A DNA stretch of 64,000 nt from Roseivivax isoporae LMG 25204 (GTDB lineage: Bacteria > Pseudomonadota > Alphaproteobacteria > Rhodobacterales > Rhodobacteraceae): NCBI RefSeq assembly GCF_000521865.1, contig NZ_JAME01000003.1:62001-126000 (forward strand), given 5' to 3'. The notes below the pieces were generated by a model that saw only the letters and a list, made by a program, of their open reading frames with translations, was not told where the DNA came from and searched no databases. Shown here piece by piece: positions 1 through 9,695 of this stretch; the stretch's first letter is position 1; every line of letters begins with the position of its first letter. The translations under genes were made by a program, and so were the position numbers.

Positions 1-1
1 C

Positions 2-1762
2 GCCGCCGAACAGGTGCTGGGCGCCTCCGGCGTGATCGCTGTGGTCGCCGCGGGCCTGACCATGAACGCGAACGCCCCGGGATCGCTCGCTCCCGCCACC
101 TGGACCAAGATGCGCGAGGTCTGGGACCTTCTGGCGCACTGGGCCGGCGCGCTGATCTTCGTGCTCGCGGCGCTGCTCATCCCGCGGCTTCTCGAGGATA
201 TCGGCTGGGGAGACATCGGGCTGATCGGCGTGGTCGTGGTCTCGGCGCTCGCCGCACGGGCCGGCATCCTCTTCGTGTTGCTGCCCGCGCTGTCGCTGGT
301 GCGGCTCTCGCCGCCGGTCGAGCCGCGATACCGGGCGGCGATCCTCTGGGGCGGGCTGCGCGGCGCCGTCACGCTGGCGCTGGCGCTCGCCGTCACCGAA
401 AGCCTGCGCGTGCCGCCCGAGACGCGGCGCATGATCGGCATCCTCGCCACCGGCTTCACGCTGTTCACGCTGGTGGTGCAGGGCACGTCGCTGCGCACCG
501 TCATCTCGTGGCTGGGTCTCGACAAGCTCTCGCCCATCGATTCGGCGCTGTCCAAGCAGGTCATCGCCGTCGCGCTGCAGAGCGTGCGCGAGGACGTGGC
601 CCAGACCACCGAGGAATACGGCCTCTCGCATGACATCGTCCGGTCCGAGGCCAAGCGGTTCGGCGAGCGGCTGGAAGGGGCCGTCAAGGCGGCCGAGACC
701 AGCGCCGAGATCCTCGACCGCGACCGCATCACGCTGGGACTGATCGCGCTCGCCGGCGCCGAGCGCGACATCCTCATCGAGCGCTTCCGCGAGAACGCCG
801 TCTCGCCGCGGCTGACCGACCGCATCCTGTCGGATTCGGACCGCCTGATCGAGGCGGCGCGCCAGTCGGGGCGGGTCGGCTACCGGCGGGCCGCGCGGCA
901 GTCGATCGGCATCGACCGCTCGTTCCGGCTGGCGGTCCGGCTCTACAACCGGCTCAAGATTTCCTATCCGCTGGCGCGGCTGACCGCGGACAGGTTCGAG
1001 ATCCTCCTGCTCGAGGGGCTCGTGCTGCGCGATCTCGACCGGTTCATCGACAGCCGCATCCGGCGCATCCACGGCCGGCGCGTGGCCGAAATCCTGCACG
1101 AGCTGCTCGACAAGCGGGCCGAGATGGTGTCGCAGGCGCTGGACGGCCTGCGGCTGCAATATCCGGGATACGCGGAGGAACTCGAGCGGCGCTTCATCCG
1201 GCGCACCGCGCTTCGGCTCGAGCGGCGCGAATACGACCAGCTGCGCGAGGAGGGCCTGATCGGGATCGAGCTGCATACCGACCTTCTGCAGATGCTCGAC
1301 CGCCGCTTCCAGGAACAGAACAGCCGGCCGAAGCTCGACATCGCGCTGCAGAAGGCCGAGGTGGCAAAGCAGTTCCCGCTGTTCTCCGAACTCGACGACG
1401 CGGCGCTGCGGCGGCTGTCGCGGGCGCTGGTCACCCGCTACGTGGACGAGGGCGAGCTGATCCTCGACCGCTCGGGATCGCGCAACACCGTCTACTTCAT
1501 CGCCTCGGGCGCGGTCGAGATGCGGGCGGCGGGGCAATCCTGGCGGCTTGGGCGCGGCGAGCTCTTCGGCCAGCTGGCGCTCCTGACCCGCACGGTCCGC
1601 CGCGCCGAGGTCCGCGCCATCGCGCCCTCGACGCTCCTCGCGCTCGACGAGGAGCGGTTCCGGCGGCTTCTGCGCCGCTCGAAGGCGGTGCAGCGGGCTG
1701 TGCGCGAAAGCGCGGAGCGGCGCGGCATCACGCTGCCCGACCTCGACGCGATGGGCGACTGA
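2..1762 (+). CDS. Na+/H+ antiporter (CPA1 type) with C-terminal cNMP-binding-like domain, 5' end missing
   Basis: The reading frame is open through the left edge, so the N-terminal membrane segments lie outside the window. What remains starts with hydrophobic transmembrane stretches and the motif GGLRGAVTLALALAV, which is typical of CPA1/NhaP Na+/H+ exchangers. A long hydrophilic, Arg- and Glu-rich helical cytoplasmic region follows. The last part, from 'FPLFSELDDAALRRLSRAL' onward, has the look of a cyclic-nucleotide-binding (Crp-like) beta roll, with GELFGQLALL in the phosphate-cassette position. The protein should exchange Na+ or K+ for H+ at the inner membrane. The cytoplasmic tail suggests ligand gating, but whether it binds a nucleotide cannot be told from sequence alone. 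It ends 13 bases before the convergent FAD oxidoreductase. Confidence 0.85.
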   Translation, partial: AAEQVLGASGVIAVVAAGLTMNANAPGSLAPATWTKMREVWDLLAHWAGALIFVLAALLIPRLLEDIGWGDIGLIGVVVVSALAARAGILFVLLPALSLVRLSPPVEPRYRAAILWGGLRGAVTLALALAVTESLRVPPETRRMIGILATGFTLFTLVVQGTSLRTVISWLGLDKLSPIDSALSKQVIAVALQSVREDVAQTTEEYGLSHDIVRSEAKRFGERLEGAVKAAETSAEILDRDRITLGLIALAGAERDILIERFRENAVSPRLTDRILSDSDRLIEAARQSGRVGYRRAARQSIGIDRSFRLAVRLYNRLKISYPLARLTADRFEILLLEGLVLRDLDRFIDSRIRRIHGRRVAEILHELLDKRAEMVSQALDGLRLQYPGYAEELERRFIRRTALRLERREYDQLREEGLIGIELHTDLLQMLDRRFQEQNSRPKLDIALQKAEVAKQFPLFSELDDAALRRLSRALVTRYVDEGELILDRSGSRNTVYFIASGAVEMRAAGQSWRLGRGELFGQLALLTRTVRRAEVRAIAPSTLLALDEERFRRLLRRSKAVQRAVRESAERRGITLPDLDAMGD

Positions 1763-1775
1763 GCGCGCCTCGCCG

Positions 1776-2819
1776 TCAGAGCGACGCCTCGACGCGGAAC
1801 GGCTCCGGGATCGCGTCGCGCCCCTCGAGGAGAAGCGCCGTCATCACCTCGGCCACCTTCGGCGCCATGCCGAAGCCGATCTTGAAGCCGCCATTCGCCA
1901 CGAAGTGGCCAGGCCGGCCGGGCCATGGCCCGAGCATGGGCGCACGGCTGCGCGCGCGCGGCCGCACCCCGGCCCAGCGGCGCACGATGCGCGCGCCCGC
2001 GAGCACCGGCAGGACCAGCGCGGCGCGTTCGGCGAGCGCGTCGCACCGCGCGTCGGTCCCGGTCTCGTGGTCGAAGTCGCGTTCGGTGGTCGAGCCGACG
2101 GCCACGGTGCCGTCGTCGTGCGGGACCACGTGCAGCCCGTCCGCGAAGATCTGCGGCGCATGCGCGCCCGCCTCGTGGTGGAGAAGCAGAGCCTGGCCCT
2201 TGACCCCGGTCCCCGCCGGGCGGCCGGTCGCCCCGGACACATCGAGCAGTCCGCGCCAGCCCGTGGCCCAGACGACGGCGCCCGCGTCCGCGGCCTCCCG
2301 CACCACCGGCACGCCCCGCACCGCGAGCGCCGCGGCCAGAGCGGCGCAGGCGCGGGCGGGATGGATGCGCGCGGACAGCGTGTCCTCGACCAGCCAGCCC
2401 GAAGAGCTGATCGGGGCCCACGGGCCGGCATCGCGGGCCGCGATCACCCGCCACTCCGCCGCCGTTCCCCAATGCTCGGCCGCGCCGACGCGGCGCGCGT
2501 GCGCGCGCTCGAGCGCCGCGTCGTCCTCGACCGGCTGCAGGCGGCCCGTCCGCCCGTAGCCCGACCCGACGCCGCCGGTGTCCTCGACCGTGCGCCAGAA
2601 CGCCTCGGCCATCAGGAGCGAATCGCGCTGGAACGCCTTCTTGGCGTTCCACGTCTCGGGAACGTGCGGGGCCAGCGCGCCGACGACGCCGCCCGACGCG
2701 CCGCCGCCCGGGCCACGCGGATCGACCACGCGCAGCCGCGCGCCCGCCTGCAGGCAGGCCCACGCCACCGACAGGCCGAAAATGCCCGCGCCGCGCACGG
2801 TGATGTCGATGCTTGCCAT
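1776..2819 (-). CDS. FAD-dependent oxidoreductase, MnmC oxidase-like (DadA family)
   Basis: A 347-residue DAO-family flavoprotein. Its N-terminus carries a dinucleotide-binding fold (residues 7-30, GAGIFGLSVAW), followed by the substrate-domain motif GGGASGGVVGALAPH. In enterobacterial MnmC an oxidase of this type is fused behind the methyltransferase MnmD. It removes the carboxymethyl group of cmnm5s2U34 in tRNA to give nm5s2U. Here the only neighbour on the other side of a 49-base divergent gap is mnmD, so a split MnmC function is the best reading. It could also be a general glycine or D-amino-acid oxidase. The start at 2819 gives a normal N-terminus directly at the FAD motif. Confidence 0.75.
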   Translation of the reverse strand: MASIDITVRGAGIFGLSVAWACLQAGARLRVVDPRGPGGGASGGVVGALAPHVPETWNAKKAFQRDSLLMAEAFWRTVEDTGGVGSGYGRTGRLQPVEDDAALERAHARRVGAAEHWGTAAEWRVIAARDAGPWAPISSSGWLVEDTLSARIHPARACAALAAALAVRGVPVVREAADAGAVVWATGWRGLLDVSGATGRPAGTGVKGQALLLHHEAGAHAPQIFADGLHVVPHDDGTVAVGSTTERDFDHETGTDARCDALAERAALVLPVLAGARIVRRWAGVRPRARSRAPMLGPWPGRPGHFVANGGFKIGFGMAPKVAEVMTALLLEGRDAIPEPFRVEASL

Positions 2820-2868
2820 TCTCCCGGGCCTTCGCCAGTTTCGCCTCCGGATCCACCTAAGGCCACGG

Positions 2869-3537
2869 ATGATGGACGACCAGAGCGGTCTCGACTGGCG
2901 GGAGGGCGGCGTGCCGGTGTCGCGCCGCTTCGACGATCCCTACTACTCGCTCGAGAACGGGCTGGCCGAGACGCGGCACGTCTTTCTTGCGGGCAACGAC
3001 CTGCCCGGACGGTTCCGCGACGGCTTCCACGTGGCCGAACTGGGCTTCGGTACCGGGCTGAACCTGCTCGCCGCGCTCGATGCCTGGCGCCGGGCGGGAG
3101 TGCCGGGGCGGCTCCGCTTCACCACGTTCGAGGCGTTCCCGCTGCCCCCTGCCGACATGGTGCGCGCCCATGCATCCTTTCCGGAACTCGCCGCGGTCGC
3201 GGCCGACCTCGCGCCGCACTGGGGCCGGGAGCGCGTCGAACTGCCCGATCTCGACTTCACCCTCGTGCCCGGCGATGCCCGCGCGACCCTGCCCGCCTGG
3301 ACGGGTGCCGCCGATGCCTGGTTCCTCGACGGCTTCTCGCCGGCGAAGAACCCCGAGCTCTGGGATGCGGACCTGATGGCCGAGGTGGCGCGGCACACGG
3401 TCCCGGGCGGCACGATCGCCACCTATTCCGCCGCCGGGCACGTGCGGCGCTCGCTCGCGGCGACGGGCCTTGTGGCGTCGCGCGTGCCGGGATACGGCCG
3501 CAAGCGTCACATGACCGTCGCCCGGAAATCCCCATGA
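2869..3537 (+). CDS. mnmD: tRNA 5-aminomethyl-2-thiouridine methyltransferase MnmD
   Basis: A 222-residue SAM-dependent methyltransferase that matches the N-terminal half of bifunctional MnmC. VAELGFGTGLNLL (about residue 46) is the SAM-binding loop. 'WFLDGFSPAKNPELW' is the strongly conserved MnmD signature, followed by 'GGTIATYSAAGHVRRSL'. It converts nm5s2U34 to mnm5s2U34 in tRNA. The start is one of two adjacent ATG codons (2869 or 2872). The frame is open further upstream but loses similarity and would run into the divergent gene. Its stop overlaps the ATG of the next gene by four bases, so the two are probably translationally coupled. Confidence 0.92.
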   Translation: MMDDQSGLDWREGGVPVSRRFDDPYYSLENGLAETRHVFLAGNDLPGRFRDGFHVAELGFGTGLNLLAALDAWRRAGVPGRLRFTTFEAFPLPPADMVRAHASFPELAAVAADLAPHWGRERVELPDLDFTLVPGDARATLPAWTGAADAWFLDGFSPAKNPELWDADLMAEVARHTVPGGTIATYSAAGHVRRSLAATGLVASRVPGYGRKRHMTVARKSP

Positions 3538-4412
3538 CCCGCAACGACACGCGCCTCGGCATCTGGCTGATGGTGGCCACAACGTTCGTTTTCGCCGCGC
3601 AGGACGGCCTGTCGCGCCACCTGGCCGAGACGTACAACGTCTGGATGGTGGTGATGATCCGCTACTGGTTCTTCGCGGCCTTCGTCATCGCCATCGCGCG
3701 CCGGCAGGCGGGCAGCATCCGGGCCGCCGCGGCGACAGAGCAGCCGTTCCTGCAGGCGTTCCGCGGCGCGCTGCTGGCGCTCGAGATCATGGTGATGGTG
3801 CTGGGCTTCGTGTTCCTCGGCCTGGTCGAGAGCCACGCGGTCTTTGCCTGCTACCCGCTGCTAATCGGGGCGCTGTCGGGCCCCGTCCTCGGCGAGCGCA
3901 TGGGCTGGCGGCGCTGGACGGCGACCGCGGTGGGCTTCCTGGGCGTGCTGATCGTGCTCCGGCCCTCGGGCGGCGTCTTCTCGCCCTATGCGGCGATCCC
4001 GCTCCTCGCGGCGTTCATGTTCGCGCTCTACGGGCTGCTCAACCGCTACGTCGCCCGTCGCGACACCGCCGCCACGTCGTTCTTCTGGACCGGCACTGTC
4101 GGCGCGGTGGTGTCGACCGCAATCGGGATCTGGTTCTGGGAGCCGATGAGCGGCCCCGACTGGGCGCTGATGGCGACGCTCTGCGTGACCGGGGCCAGCG
4201 GGCACTGGCTGCTCATCAAGGTCTACGAGGTGGCCGAGGCGGGCGCGGTCCAGCCCTTCGCCTACCTCCAGCTGGTCTTCGCGTCCGCCCTGGGGCTCGT
4301 GGTGTTCGGAGAGACGCTGCGCCCCAACGTCGTGATCGGCGCGGCCATCATCGTCGCGGCCGGCCTCTTCACCTTCTGGCGCGAGCGGCGGACCGCGCGG
4401 CGGCCCGCCTGA
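3534..4412 (+). CDS. EamA/DMT-family transporter
   Basis: A 292-residue integral membrane protein with about ten hydrophobic segments in two EamA repeats, characteristic of the drug/metabolite transporter superfamily. The first repeat opens with 'GIWLMVATTFVFAAQD', and 'LLIGALSGPVLGERM' and 'LGLVVFGETLRPN' are the paired E-containing motifs at the end of each repeat. It probably exports an amino acid or small metabolite across the inner membrane; the substrate is unknown. Its ATG overlaps the mnmD stop (ATGA). It is convergent with the lytic transglycosylase four bases downstream. Confidence 0.88.
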   Translation: MTRNDTRLGIWLMVATTFVFAAQDGLSRHLAETYNVWMVVMIRYWFFAAFVIAIARRQAGSIRAAAATEQPFLQAFRGALLALEIMVMVLGFVFLGLVESHAVFACYPLLIGALSGPVLGERMGWRRWTATAVGFLGVLIVLRPSGGVFSPYAAIPLLAAFMFALYGLLNRYVARRDTAATSFFWTGTVGAVVSTAIGIWFWEPMSGPDWALMATLCVTGASGHWLLIKVYEVAEAGAVQPFAYLQLVFASALGLVVFGETLRPNVVIGAAIIVAAGLFTFWRERRTARRPA

Positions 4413-4416
4413 CCGC

Positions 4417-6378
4417 CTATTCGCCGAGCGGCAGCAGGGTCGAGCCCACCAGTTCCTCGCTGAACGGGACGGGGTGGGGGTCGAGGCCCAGCCGCGCGCG
4501 GTAGACGGGCAGGCTCTCGGCCACGCGCATCACGTAGTTCTGCGTCTCGCGGAACGGGATGAACTCGATGAAATCGACCACGTCGATCTCGCCCTGCCGC
4601 GGATCGCCGAACCGTTCCATCCACTGGATCGGGCGGCCGGGTCCCGCGTTGTAGCCCGCCGACATCATCACCACGTTGCCGTCGAAGCGGCGCGCCAGAT
4701 GTTCGAGGTAGGCCGCGCCGAGTCGCAGGTTGTAGGCCGGGTCCGAGGTCAGCCGCGACAGCGCGTAGCTCTCGCCGATCCACCCCGACACGTCCTGCGC
4801 GGTGCCCGGCATGACCTGCATGAGGCCGCGCGCGCCCACCGGCGAGATCACGCCCGGGTCGAACTCGGATTCGCGCCGGGCGATGGCCAGCACCAGTTCG
4901 GTCGGCACCGGGTGACCGCCTGCCGCGAAGCCCGGCAGCGCGTAATAGGGGCGGTGCACCTCGAGCCCCGCCTGCGCGGCGCGCTTGCCCAGCATCACCT
5001 GGATGTGCGGCTTGTCCATTTCCTCGAGCATCGCGCCGAGCTGGCCGATCGCGGTCGCGTCGAGCGATTCGGACAGATGCGTCAGGAAGCGTTCGGCGAG
5101 GTCCGCCTCGCCCGCCGCCATGAGCAGGATGCCCGCCTTGAAGACCGAGCTCTCGGTGAATGCCGCGTCCTGCCAGGGCGGATAGGTCTCGTCGCCCGCG
5201 AGCGCGGGATCGGGTGCCAGACCGGCCTTCTCCGCGGCGAGGAGGCCGTAGAACGTGGTCTGGAAGCGGCCGCCCTCGGCGTAGGCGGCGCGGGCCGCCT
5301 CGGCGTTGCCCATCGCCTCCTCGGCGCGGCCGATCCAGTAGCCCGCCCGCCCGAGCGAGATCGGCGTCGCCACCGCCGCCTGCATGCGGCGGAAATGCTC
5401 CACGGCCCGGCCGGGAGCGTTCTGGAAGCGCAGCGCGAGGTAGCCCGCCAGCCATTCGAGGTCGGCATAGGCGTATTCGCCGTTCGGCGCCATGTGATGC
5501 GTCGCCGCGATCCGGTAGGCGGTGTCGATGTCGCCGGCGCGCATGCGTTCGCGGGCGAGCGTGCGCCGCCGCTCGGCCCAGGCCCACGGCTCGCCCAGGC
5601 TCGCGGCGCCGCTCGAACGGTCGAGGAGGAGTGCGATCGCGTCGGCGTCGCGACCCTTGCGCACCCGCCATTCGAAGCGGTCGCGGGCGAGGCCCGGATC
5701 GTCCGCAAGCCCCTCGGGCACCGCGGCGATCTTGACGTCGACGCCCGGCGACATGTCCTGGAGCGCGATGCGCGCCTCGGCCAGCCGGCGGTGACCCTCG
5801 TCGACGAGCGACAGCATCCGCTGCGCATTGGCAGTCCAGCCCTTCCAGAGCGCCATGTCGAGCCGGGCCACGTGGTGATCCGCGAGCAGGTCGCCGTGCT
5901 GCGACAGGAAGGACGACACCTCCTCCGAGGACAGCGCGAGCGTGCGCCACGCCAGCACCACGGTCGCCTCGGCGGCACCGATCTCGCCCGCGTTCTCGAG
6001 CGCGCGGGCATAGGACAGGACGCCCGTCCCGGTCTGCGGCGGCGTCGTGTCGAAGAAGGCGCGCACGTCCGCGTGGCTCGCCTCGACGATGGCCTCCTCG
6101 CTCTTCTCGCGCAGGTAATCCATGCCGGGCCAGTCGGCGTTGCGCGCGACGAAGTCCTGCACCTGCCGCGCGTCGCCCAGGCCTTCGCGCAGGTAGAGCC
6201 ACAGGATGACGTCGAGCGCGGGCTGCCCGTCTCCCCGCGCCTCGATCATCGCCGCGGACCAGTTGCCGCTGCGCACGGCGTCCATGGCGCGCGCGAGTGG
6301 CCTCCCTTCCTGCGCAAAGGAGAGGGCGGGGGCGAACATGAGCACGAGCGCCGTGAGCCAGGCCGTGAGACGCGACAT
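4417..6378 (-). CDS. Soluble lytic murein transglycosylase (SLT family)
   Basis: A 653-residue periplasmic enzyme. It opens with a Sec signal peptide ([23 protein letters not shown]), followed by a long superhelical all-alpha region rich in TPR-like helices and a C-terminal lysozyme-like SLT domain. The motif [20 protein letters not shown] contains the catalytic Glu (about residue 503), followed by 'LMQVMPGTA' and 'AYNAGPGRP'. It cleaves MurNAc-GlcNAc bonds in peptidoglycan with formation of 1,6-anhydro ends. I place the start at 6378, because a longer open frame to 6447 would put 23 polar residues before the signal peptide. It is divergent from dapA across about 160 bases. Confidence 0.9.
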   Translation of the reverse strand: MSRLTAWLTALVLMFAPALSFAQEGRPLARAMDAVRSGNWSAAMIEARGDGQPALDVILWLYLREGLGDARQVQDFVARNADWPGMDYLREKSEEAIVEASHADVRAFFDTTPPQTGTGVLSYARALENAGEIGAAEATVVLAWRTLALSSEEVSSFLSQHGDLLADHHVARLDMALWKGWTANAQRMLSLVDEGHRRLAEARIALQDMSPGVDVKIAAVPEGLADDPGLARDRFEWRVRKGRDADAIALLLDRSSGAASLGEPWAWAERRRTLARERMRAGDIDTAYRIAATHHMAPNGEYAYADLEWLAGYLALRFQNAPGRAVEHFRRMQAAVATPISLGRAGYWIGRAEEAMGNAEAARAAYAEGGRFQTTFYGLLAAEKAGLAPDPALAGDETYPPWQDAAFTESSVFKAGILLMAAGEADLAERFLTHLSESLDATAIGQLGAMLEEMDKPHIQVMLGKRAAQAGLEVHRPYYALPGFAAGGHPVPTELVLAIARRESEFDPGVISPVGARGLMQVMPGTAQDVSGWIGESYALSRLTSDPAYNLRLGAAYLEHLARRFDGNVVMMSAGYNAGPGRPIQWMERFGDPRQGEIDVVDFIEFIPFRETQNYVMRVAESLPVYRARLGLDPHPVPFSEELVGSTLLPLGE

Positions 6379-6538
6379 CAGCTTGCAATTTCCACTGCGA
6401 GAAGGGATAGACACGCGGCGGAGAATACCGGCCATGTCGGCGGCCACAACTCACTTCTGTGACAGGCGGGATTTACCCGCGGGACGTGAACGTGGCTGCC
6501 CGGTCGCACCGCGCAGACGGTCAAAAGAGGAGCGTGTC

Positions 6539-7414
6539 ATGTTCAAGGGGTCGATGCCTGCCCTGGTGACGCCGTTCAAGGACGGCGCGGTGGATTTCGA
6601 GACGCTCAAACGGCTCGTGGACTGGCATGTGGAACAGGGCAGCCACGGTCTGGTGCCGGTCGGCACCACCGGCGAGAGCCCGACGCTCAGCCACGAGGAA
6701 CACGAGGCGGTGGTCGAGACCGTCGTGCGGCAGGCCGACGGGCGCATTCCCGTCATCGCCGGCGCGGGGTCGAACAACACCACCGAGGCGATGCGTTTCC
6801 TCATGCATGCCGAGCGCGTGGGCGCGAGCGGCGCGCTGGTCGTGACGCCCTACTACAACAAGCCGACGCAGGCGGGGCTCTACGCGCATTTCAAGATGCT
6901 GCATGACAGCTGCACGCTGCCCATCATCATCTACAACATCCCGGGCCGGTCCGCCGTGGACATGACGCCGGTGACCATGGGCGAGCTTGCCAAGCTGCCG
7001 CGCATCGTCGGCGTGAAGGACGCGACCGGCGACCTCGCGCGGGTCTGCGCGCAGCGCATCACCTGCGGGCCGGACTTCGTGCAGATTTCGGGCGAGGACG
7101 CGACCGCGCACGGGTTCAACGCACAGGGCGGCGTCGGCTGCATCTCGGTGACGGCGAATGCCGCGCCGCGGCTCTGCGCCCAGCTGCAGGAGGCCTGCCT
7201 TGCCGGGAACTACGGCCGGGCGCTCGAGATCCAGGACCGGCTGATGCCGCTCCACCACGCGATCTTCACCGAGCCGGGCCTCTGCGGCGCGAAATACGCG
7301 ATGGCGCGGCTCGGCCTCTGCGCCGAGGACGTGCGCCCGCCGCTGCTGCCGCTGACCGACGAGACGCGCGCCAAGGTGGATCTCGGGCTGCGGCACGCGG
7401 GGCTCCTGAACTGA
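6539..7414 (+). CDS. dapA: 4-hydroxy-tetrahydrodipicolinate synthase
   Basis: A 291-residue TIM-barrel enzyme that condenses pyruvate with aspartate semialdehyde, the first committed step to diaminopimelate and lysine. The Schiff-base Lys is in [12 protein letters not shown] (Lys160). The catalytic Tyr residues are in VVTPYYNKP and [11 protein letters not shown], and [15 protein letters not shown] is the substrate-binding loop. An AGAGGAG ribosome-binding site at 6526-6532 sits six bases before the ATG and fixes the start. A hairpin at 7426-7444 follows the stop. Length and motifs are normal. Confidence 0.97.
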   Translation: MFKGSMPALVTPFKDGAVDFETLKRLVDWHVEQGSHGLVPVGTTGESPTLSHEEHEAVVETVVRQADGRIPVIAGAGSNNTTEAMRFLMHAERVGASGALVVTPYYNKPTQAGLYAHFKMLHDSCTLPIIIYNIPGRSAVDMTPVTMGELAKLPRIVGVKDATGDLARVCAQRITCGPDFVQISGEDATAHGFNAQGGVGCISVTANAAPRLCAQLQEACLAGNYGRALEIQDRLMPLHHAIFTEPGLCGAKYAMARLGLCAEDVRPPLLPLTDETRAKVDLGLRHAGLLN

Positions 7415-7425
7415 GCCCCGGGCAC

Positions 7426-7444
7426 GGGCGCCCGACAGGCGCCC
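7426..7444 (+). terminator. Hairpin terminator after dapA
   Basis: Seven-base arms at 7426-7432 and 7438-7444 pair perfectly around a five-base loop, 12 bases after the dapA stop. Only two T residues follow, so termination strength is uncertain. Confidence 0.5.
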
Positions 7445-7519
7445 TTGCCACGCCCGGCTTGCCCTTCCCCGGCGCGGGCACTAAGCCTAGGGCGATATGC
7501 CACGGGGACGGGGAAAGCG

Positions 7520-8374
7520 ATGTCCGACGACGATCCCAGGACGCTGGTGTCGACCGGCTGGCTTGCCGAACATCTGAAGGACCCGGACCTGCGCGTCCTC
7601 GATGCGAGCTGGTACCTGCCCGATGCGGGGAGGGACGCACGGGCGGAATACGCGGCCGCCCACATTCCCGGCGCCCGCTTCGTCGATATCGACGAACTGA
7701 GCGACCAGCGCTCGGACCTGCCGCACATGGCGCCGCCGGTCGAGAAATTCATGTCGCGCATGCGCGCCATGGGCGTGGGCGACGGCCATCAGGTCGTGGT
7801 CTACGATGGTGCGGGGCTCTTCTCGGCCGCGCGCATCTGGTGGCTCTTCCGGCTCATGGGCCACACCGACGTGGCCGTGCTCGACGGCGGGTTCCCGAAA
7901 TGGCAGGCCGAGGGGCGTCCGATCGAGGATCTGCCGCCCGTGGTCCGCGACCGTCACATGACAGTGCGCCGCCAGGCGCATCTGGTGCGCGACGTCACGC
8001 AGGTGGCCGCCGCATCGAAGCTCGCCGACATCGAGATCGTGGACGCCCGTTCGCCCGAACGCTTCCGCGGCGAGGCGCCCGAGCCGCGGCCGGGCATGCG
8101 CGCGGGCCACATCCCGGGCTCGAAGAACGTGCACTATGCCACGCTTCTCAATGCCGACGGCACCATGAAGGCGCCCGAGGACCTGCGCGCGGCGTTCGAG
8201 GCCGCAGGCGTCGACCTCGCGCGCCCGGTCATCACCAGCTGCGGGTCCGGCGTCACCGCCGCGATCCTGAGCCTTGCCATGGAACGCTTCGGCAAGGTGG
8301 ACCATTCGCTTTACGACGGGTCCTGGTCGGAATGGGGAGCCTTCCCGACCCTGCCTGTCGCCACCGGAGATTGA
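7520..8374 (+). CDS. sseA: 3-mercaptopyruvate sulfurtransferase
   Basis: A 284-residue protein made of two rhodanese domains. The catalytic loop in the second domain is TSCGSGVTAA, with nucleophile Cys241. The CG(S/A)G(V/I)T type of loop distinguishes 3-mercaptopyruvate sulfurtransferases from thiosulfate rhodaneses. 'WYLPDAGRDARAEY' and 'HIPGARFVDIDELSD' are conserved in the first domain. The enzyme moves sulfur from 3-mercaptopyruvate to thiol acceptors in the cytoplasm. The frame is open further upstream, but ATG 7520 gives the usual N-terminus. The aminotransferase starts four bases downstream; since aminotransferases of that class can make 3-mercaptopyruvate from cysteine, the pairing makes metabolic sense (inference). 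Confidence 0.93.
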   Translation: MSDDDPRTLVSTGWLAEHLKDPDLRVLDASWYLPDAGRDARAEYAAAHIPGARFVDIDELSDQRSDLPHMAPPVEKFMSRMRAMGVGDGHQVVVYDGAGLFSAARIWWLFRLMGHTDVAVLDGGFPKWQAEGRPIEDLPPVVRDRHMTVRRQAHLVRDVTQVAAASKLADIEIVDARSPERFRGEAPEPRPGMRAGHIPGSKNVHYATLLNADGTMKAPEDLRAAFEAAGVDLARPVITSCGSGVTAAILSLAMERFGKVDHSLYDGSWSEWGAFPTLPVATGD

Positions 8375-8378
8375 ATAC

Positions 8379-9563
8379 ATGTTCGACACGCTCAAGGCCC
8401 AGCCGGCCGACAAGATCCTCGCGCTCATGCAGGCCTTCAAGGACGATCCGCGCGAGGACAAGATCGACCTCGGCGTCGGCGTCTACAAGGACGCGCATGG
8501 CAACACGCCGATCATGCGGGCCGTGAAGGCGGCCGAGAAGCGCCTGTGGGAGGAAGAGACCACCAAGGCCTATACCGGGCTCGCGGGTGACCCGCTGTTC
8601 TCGGAGCGCATGATCTCGCTTGTCCTCGGCGACGCGGTGTCGCGCGAGACGGTGTCCGCGGTGGCGACGCCGGGCGGAACGGGCGCGGTGCGGCAGGGCT
8701 TCGACCTCGTGAAGATGGCCAATCCCGACGCGGTCGTGCACGTGTCGGACCCGACCTGGCCGAACCACCTGTCGATCCTCAAGCACATGGGCCTGCCGGT
8801 CGTGCCCTACCGCTACTTCGACAGCGAGACGGGCGGCGTGGACTTCACCGGCATGATCGCCGACATCGCGCAGTCGAAGCCCGGGGACATCGTGCTCCTG
8901 CACGGCTGCTGCCACAACCCGACCGGCGCGAACCTGACGCAGGGCCAGTGGACCCAGGTGATCGAGACGATCAATTCCGTGGGCGCCGTGCCGATGATCG
9001 ACCTGGCCTACCAGGGCTTCGGCGACGGGCTCGAGGCCGATGCGGGCCCGACGCGGCAGGTGGCGAAATCCTGCCCCGAGACGATCATCGCCGCCTCGTG
9101 CTCCAAGAACTTCGGCATCTACCGCGAGCGCACGGGCATCCTCATGACCGTCGCGCAGGATTCAGGCACCCGCACGGTGACGCAGGGCACGCTCGCCTAC
9201 CTGAACCGGCAGAACTATTCCTTCCCGCCCGACCATGGCGCGCGGCTGGTGCTGATGGTCCTCGGCGACGAGGGCCTGCGCGCGGACTGGGAAGCGGAGC
9301 TCGAGGAGGTCCGCACCGGCATGCTGGAGCTGCGCCAGATGCTCGCGGACGAGCTGCGGACGCTTTCGGGATCGGATCGCTTCGCCTTCCTTGGCCAGCA
9401 TCGCGGCATGTTCTCGCGCCTCGGCTGCTCGCCCGAGAAGGTCGAGAAGCTCCGGGCCGAGCACGGCATCTACATGGTGGGCGACAGCCGCATGAACATC
9501 GCCGGGCTCAACCGCGACACTGTCCCGCGGCTCGCCAAGGCGATCATCGACGTCGGCATCTGA
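8379..9563 (+). CDS. Aromatic/aspartate aminotransferase (class I, TyrB/AspC type)
   Basis: A 394-residue PLP-dependent fold-type I aminotransferase. The PLP Lys is in ASCSKNFGIYRERTG (Lys243). 'HGCCHNPTGANLT' carries the Asn that contacts the cofactor, 'DLAYQGFGDGL' the Asp/Tyr pair, and 'SRMNIAGLN' the Arg for the substrate carboxylate. The overall pattern is that of the AspC/TyrB subfamily, which uses aspartate or aromatic amino acids with 2-oxoglutarate. It starts four bases after sseA and is followed by a strong hairpin at 9572-9601, so sseA and this gene form a two-gene operon. Whether aspartate or aromatic amino acids are preferred cannot be decided from sequence. Confidence 0.93.
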   Translation: MFDTLKAQPADKILALMQAFKDDPREDKIDLGVGVYKDAHGNTPIMRAVKAAEKRLWEEETTKAYTGLAGDPLFSERMISLVLGDAVSRETVSAVATPGGTGAVRQGFDLVKMANPDAVVHVSDPTWPNHLSILKHMGLPVVPYRYFDSETGGVDFTGMIADIAQSKPGDIVLLHGCCHNPTGANLTQGQWTQVIETINSVGAVPMIDLAYQGFGDGLEADAGPTRQVAKSCPETIIAASCSKNFGIYRERTGILMTVAQDSGTRTVTQGTLAYLNRQNYSFPPDHGARLVLMVLGDEGLRADWEAELEEVRTGMLELRQMLADELRTLSGSDRFAFLGQHRGMFSRLGCSPEKVEKLRAEHGIYMVGDSRMNIAGLNRDTVPRLAKAIIDVGI

Positions 9564-9571
9564 CGGTCCCG

Positions 9572-9601
9572 GATGCCCCCGCAGGGTCCTGCGGGGGCAT
9601 C
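9572..9601 (+). terminator. Perfect 14-bp hairpin after the aminotransferase gene
   Basis: Arms 9572-9585 and 9588-9601 are perfectly complementary with only two bases between them, so the real loop is probably four bases. It lies eight bases after the stop codon. There is no T-tract, so it may act as an mRNA end-stabiliser or a weak terminator. Confidence 0.65.
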
Positions 9602-9695
9602 TGCGTGGCCGTCGGGCCTGCTCGGCGGGCAAGCGGAAACGGTCGCTGCCGCGCCGTCTCGGCGGTGCCCCAGGGTGCGCCGCCCGGTCGACCGG

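Noticed and set aside
7415-7519. Regulatory RNA leader before sseA
   Set aside because: The region is explained by the dapA terminator hairpin and an ordinary upstream gap.
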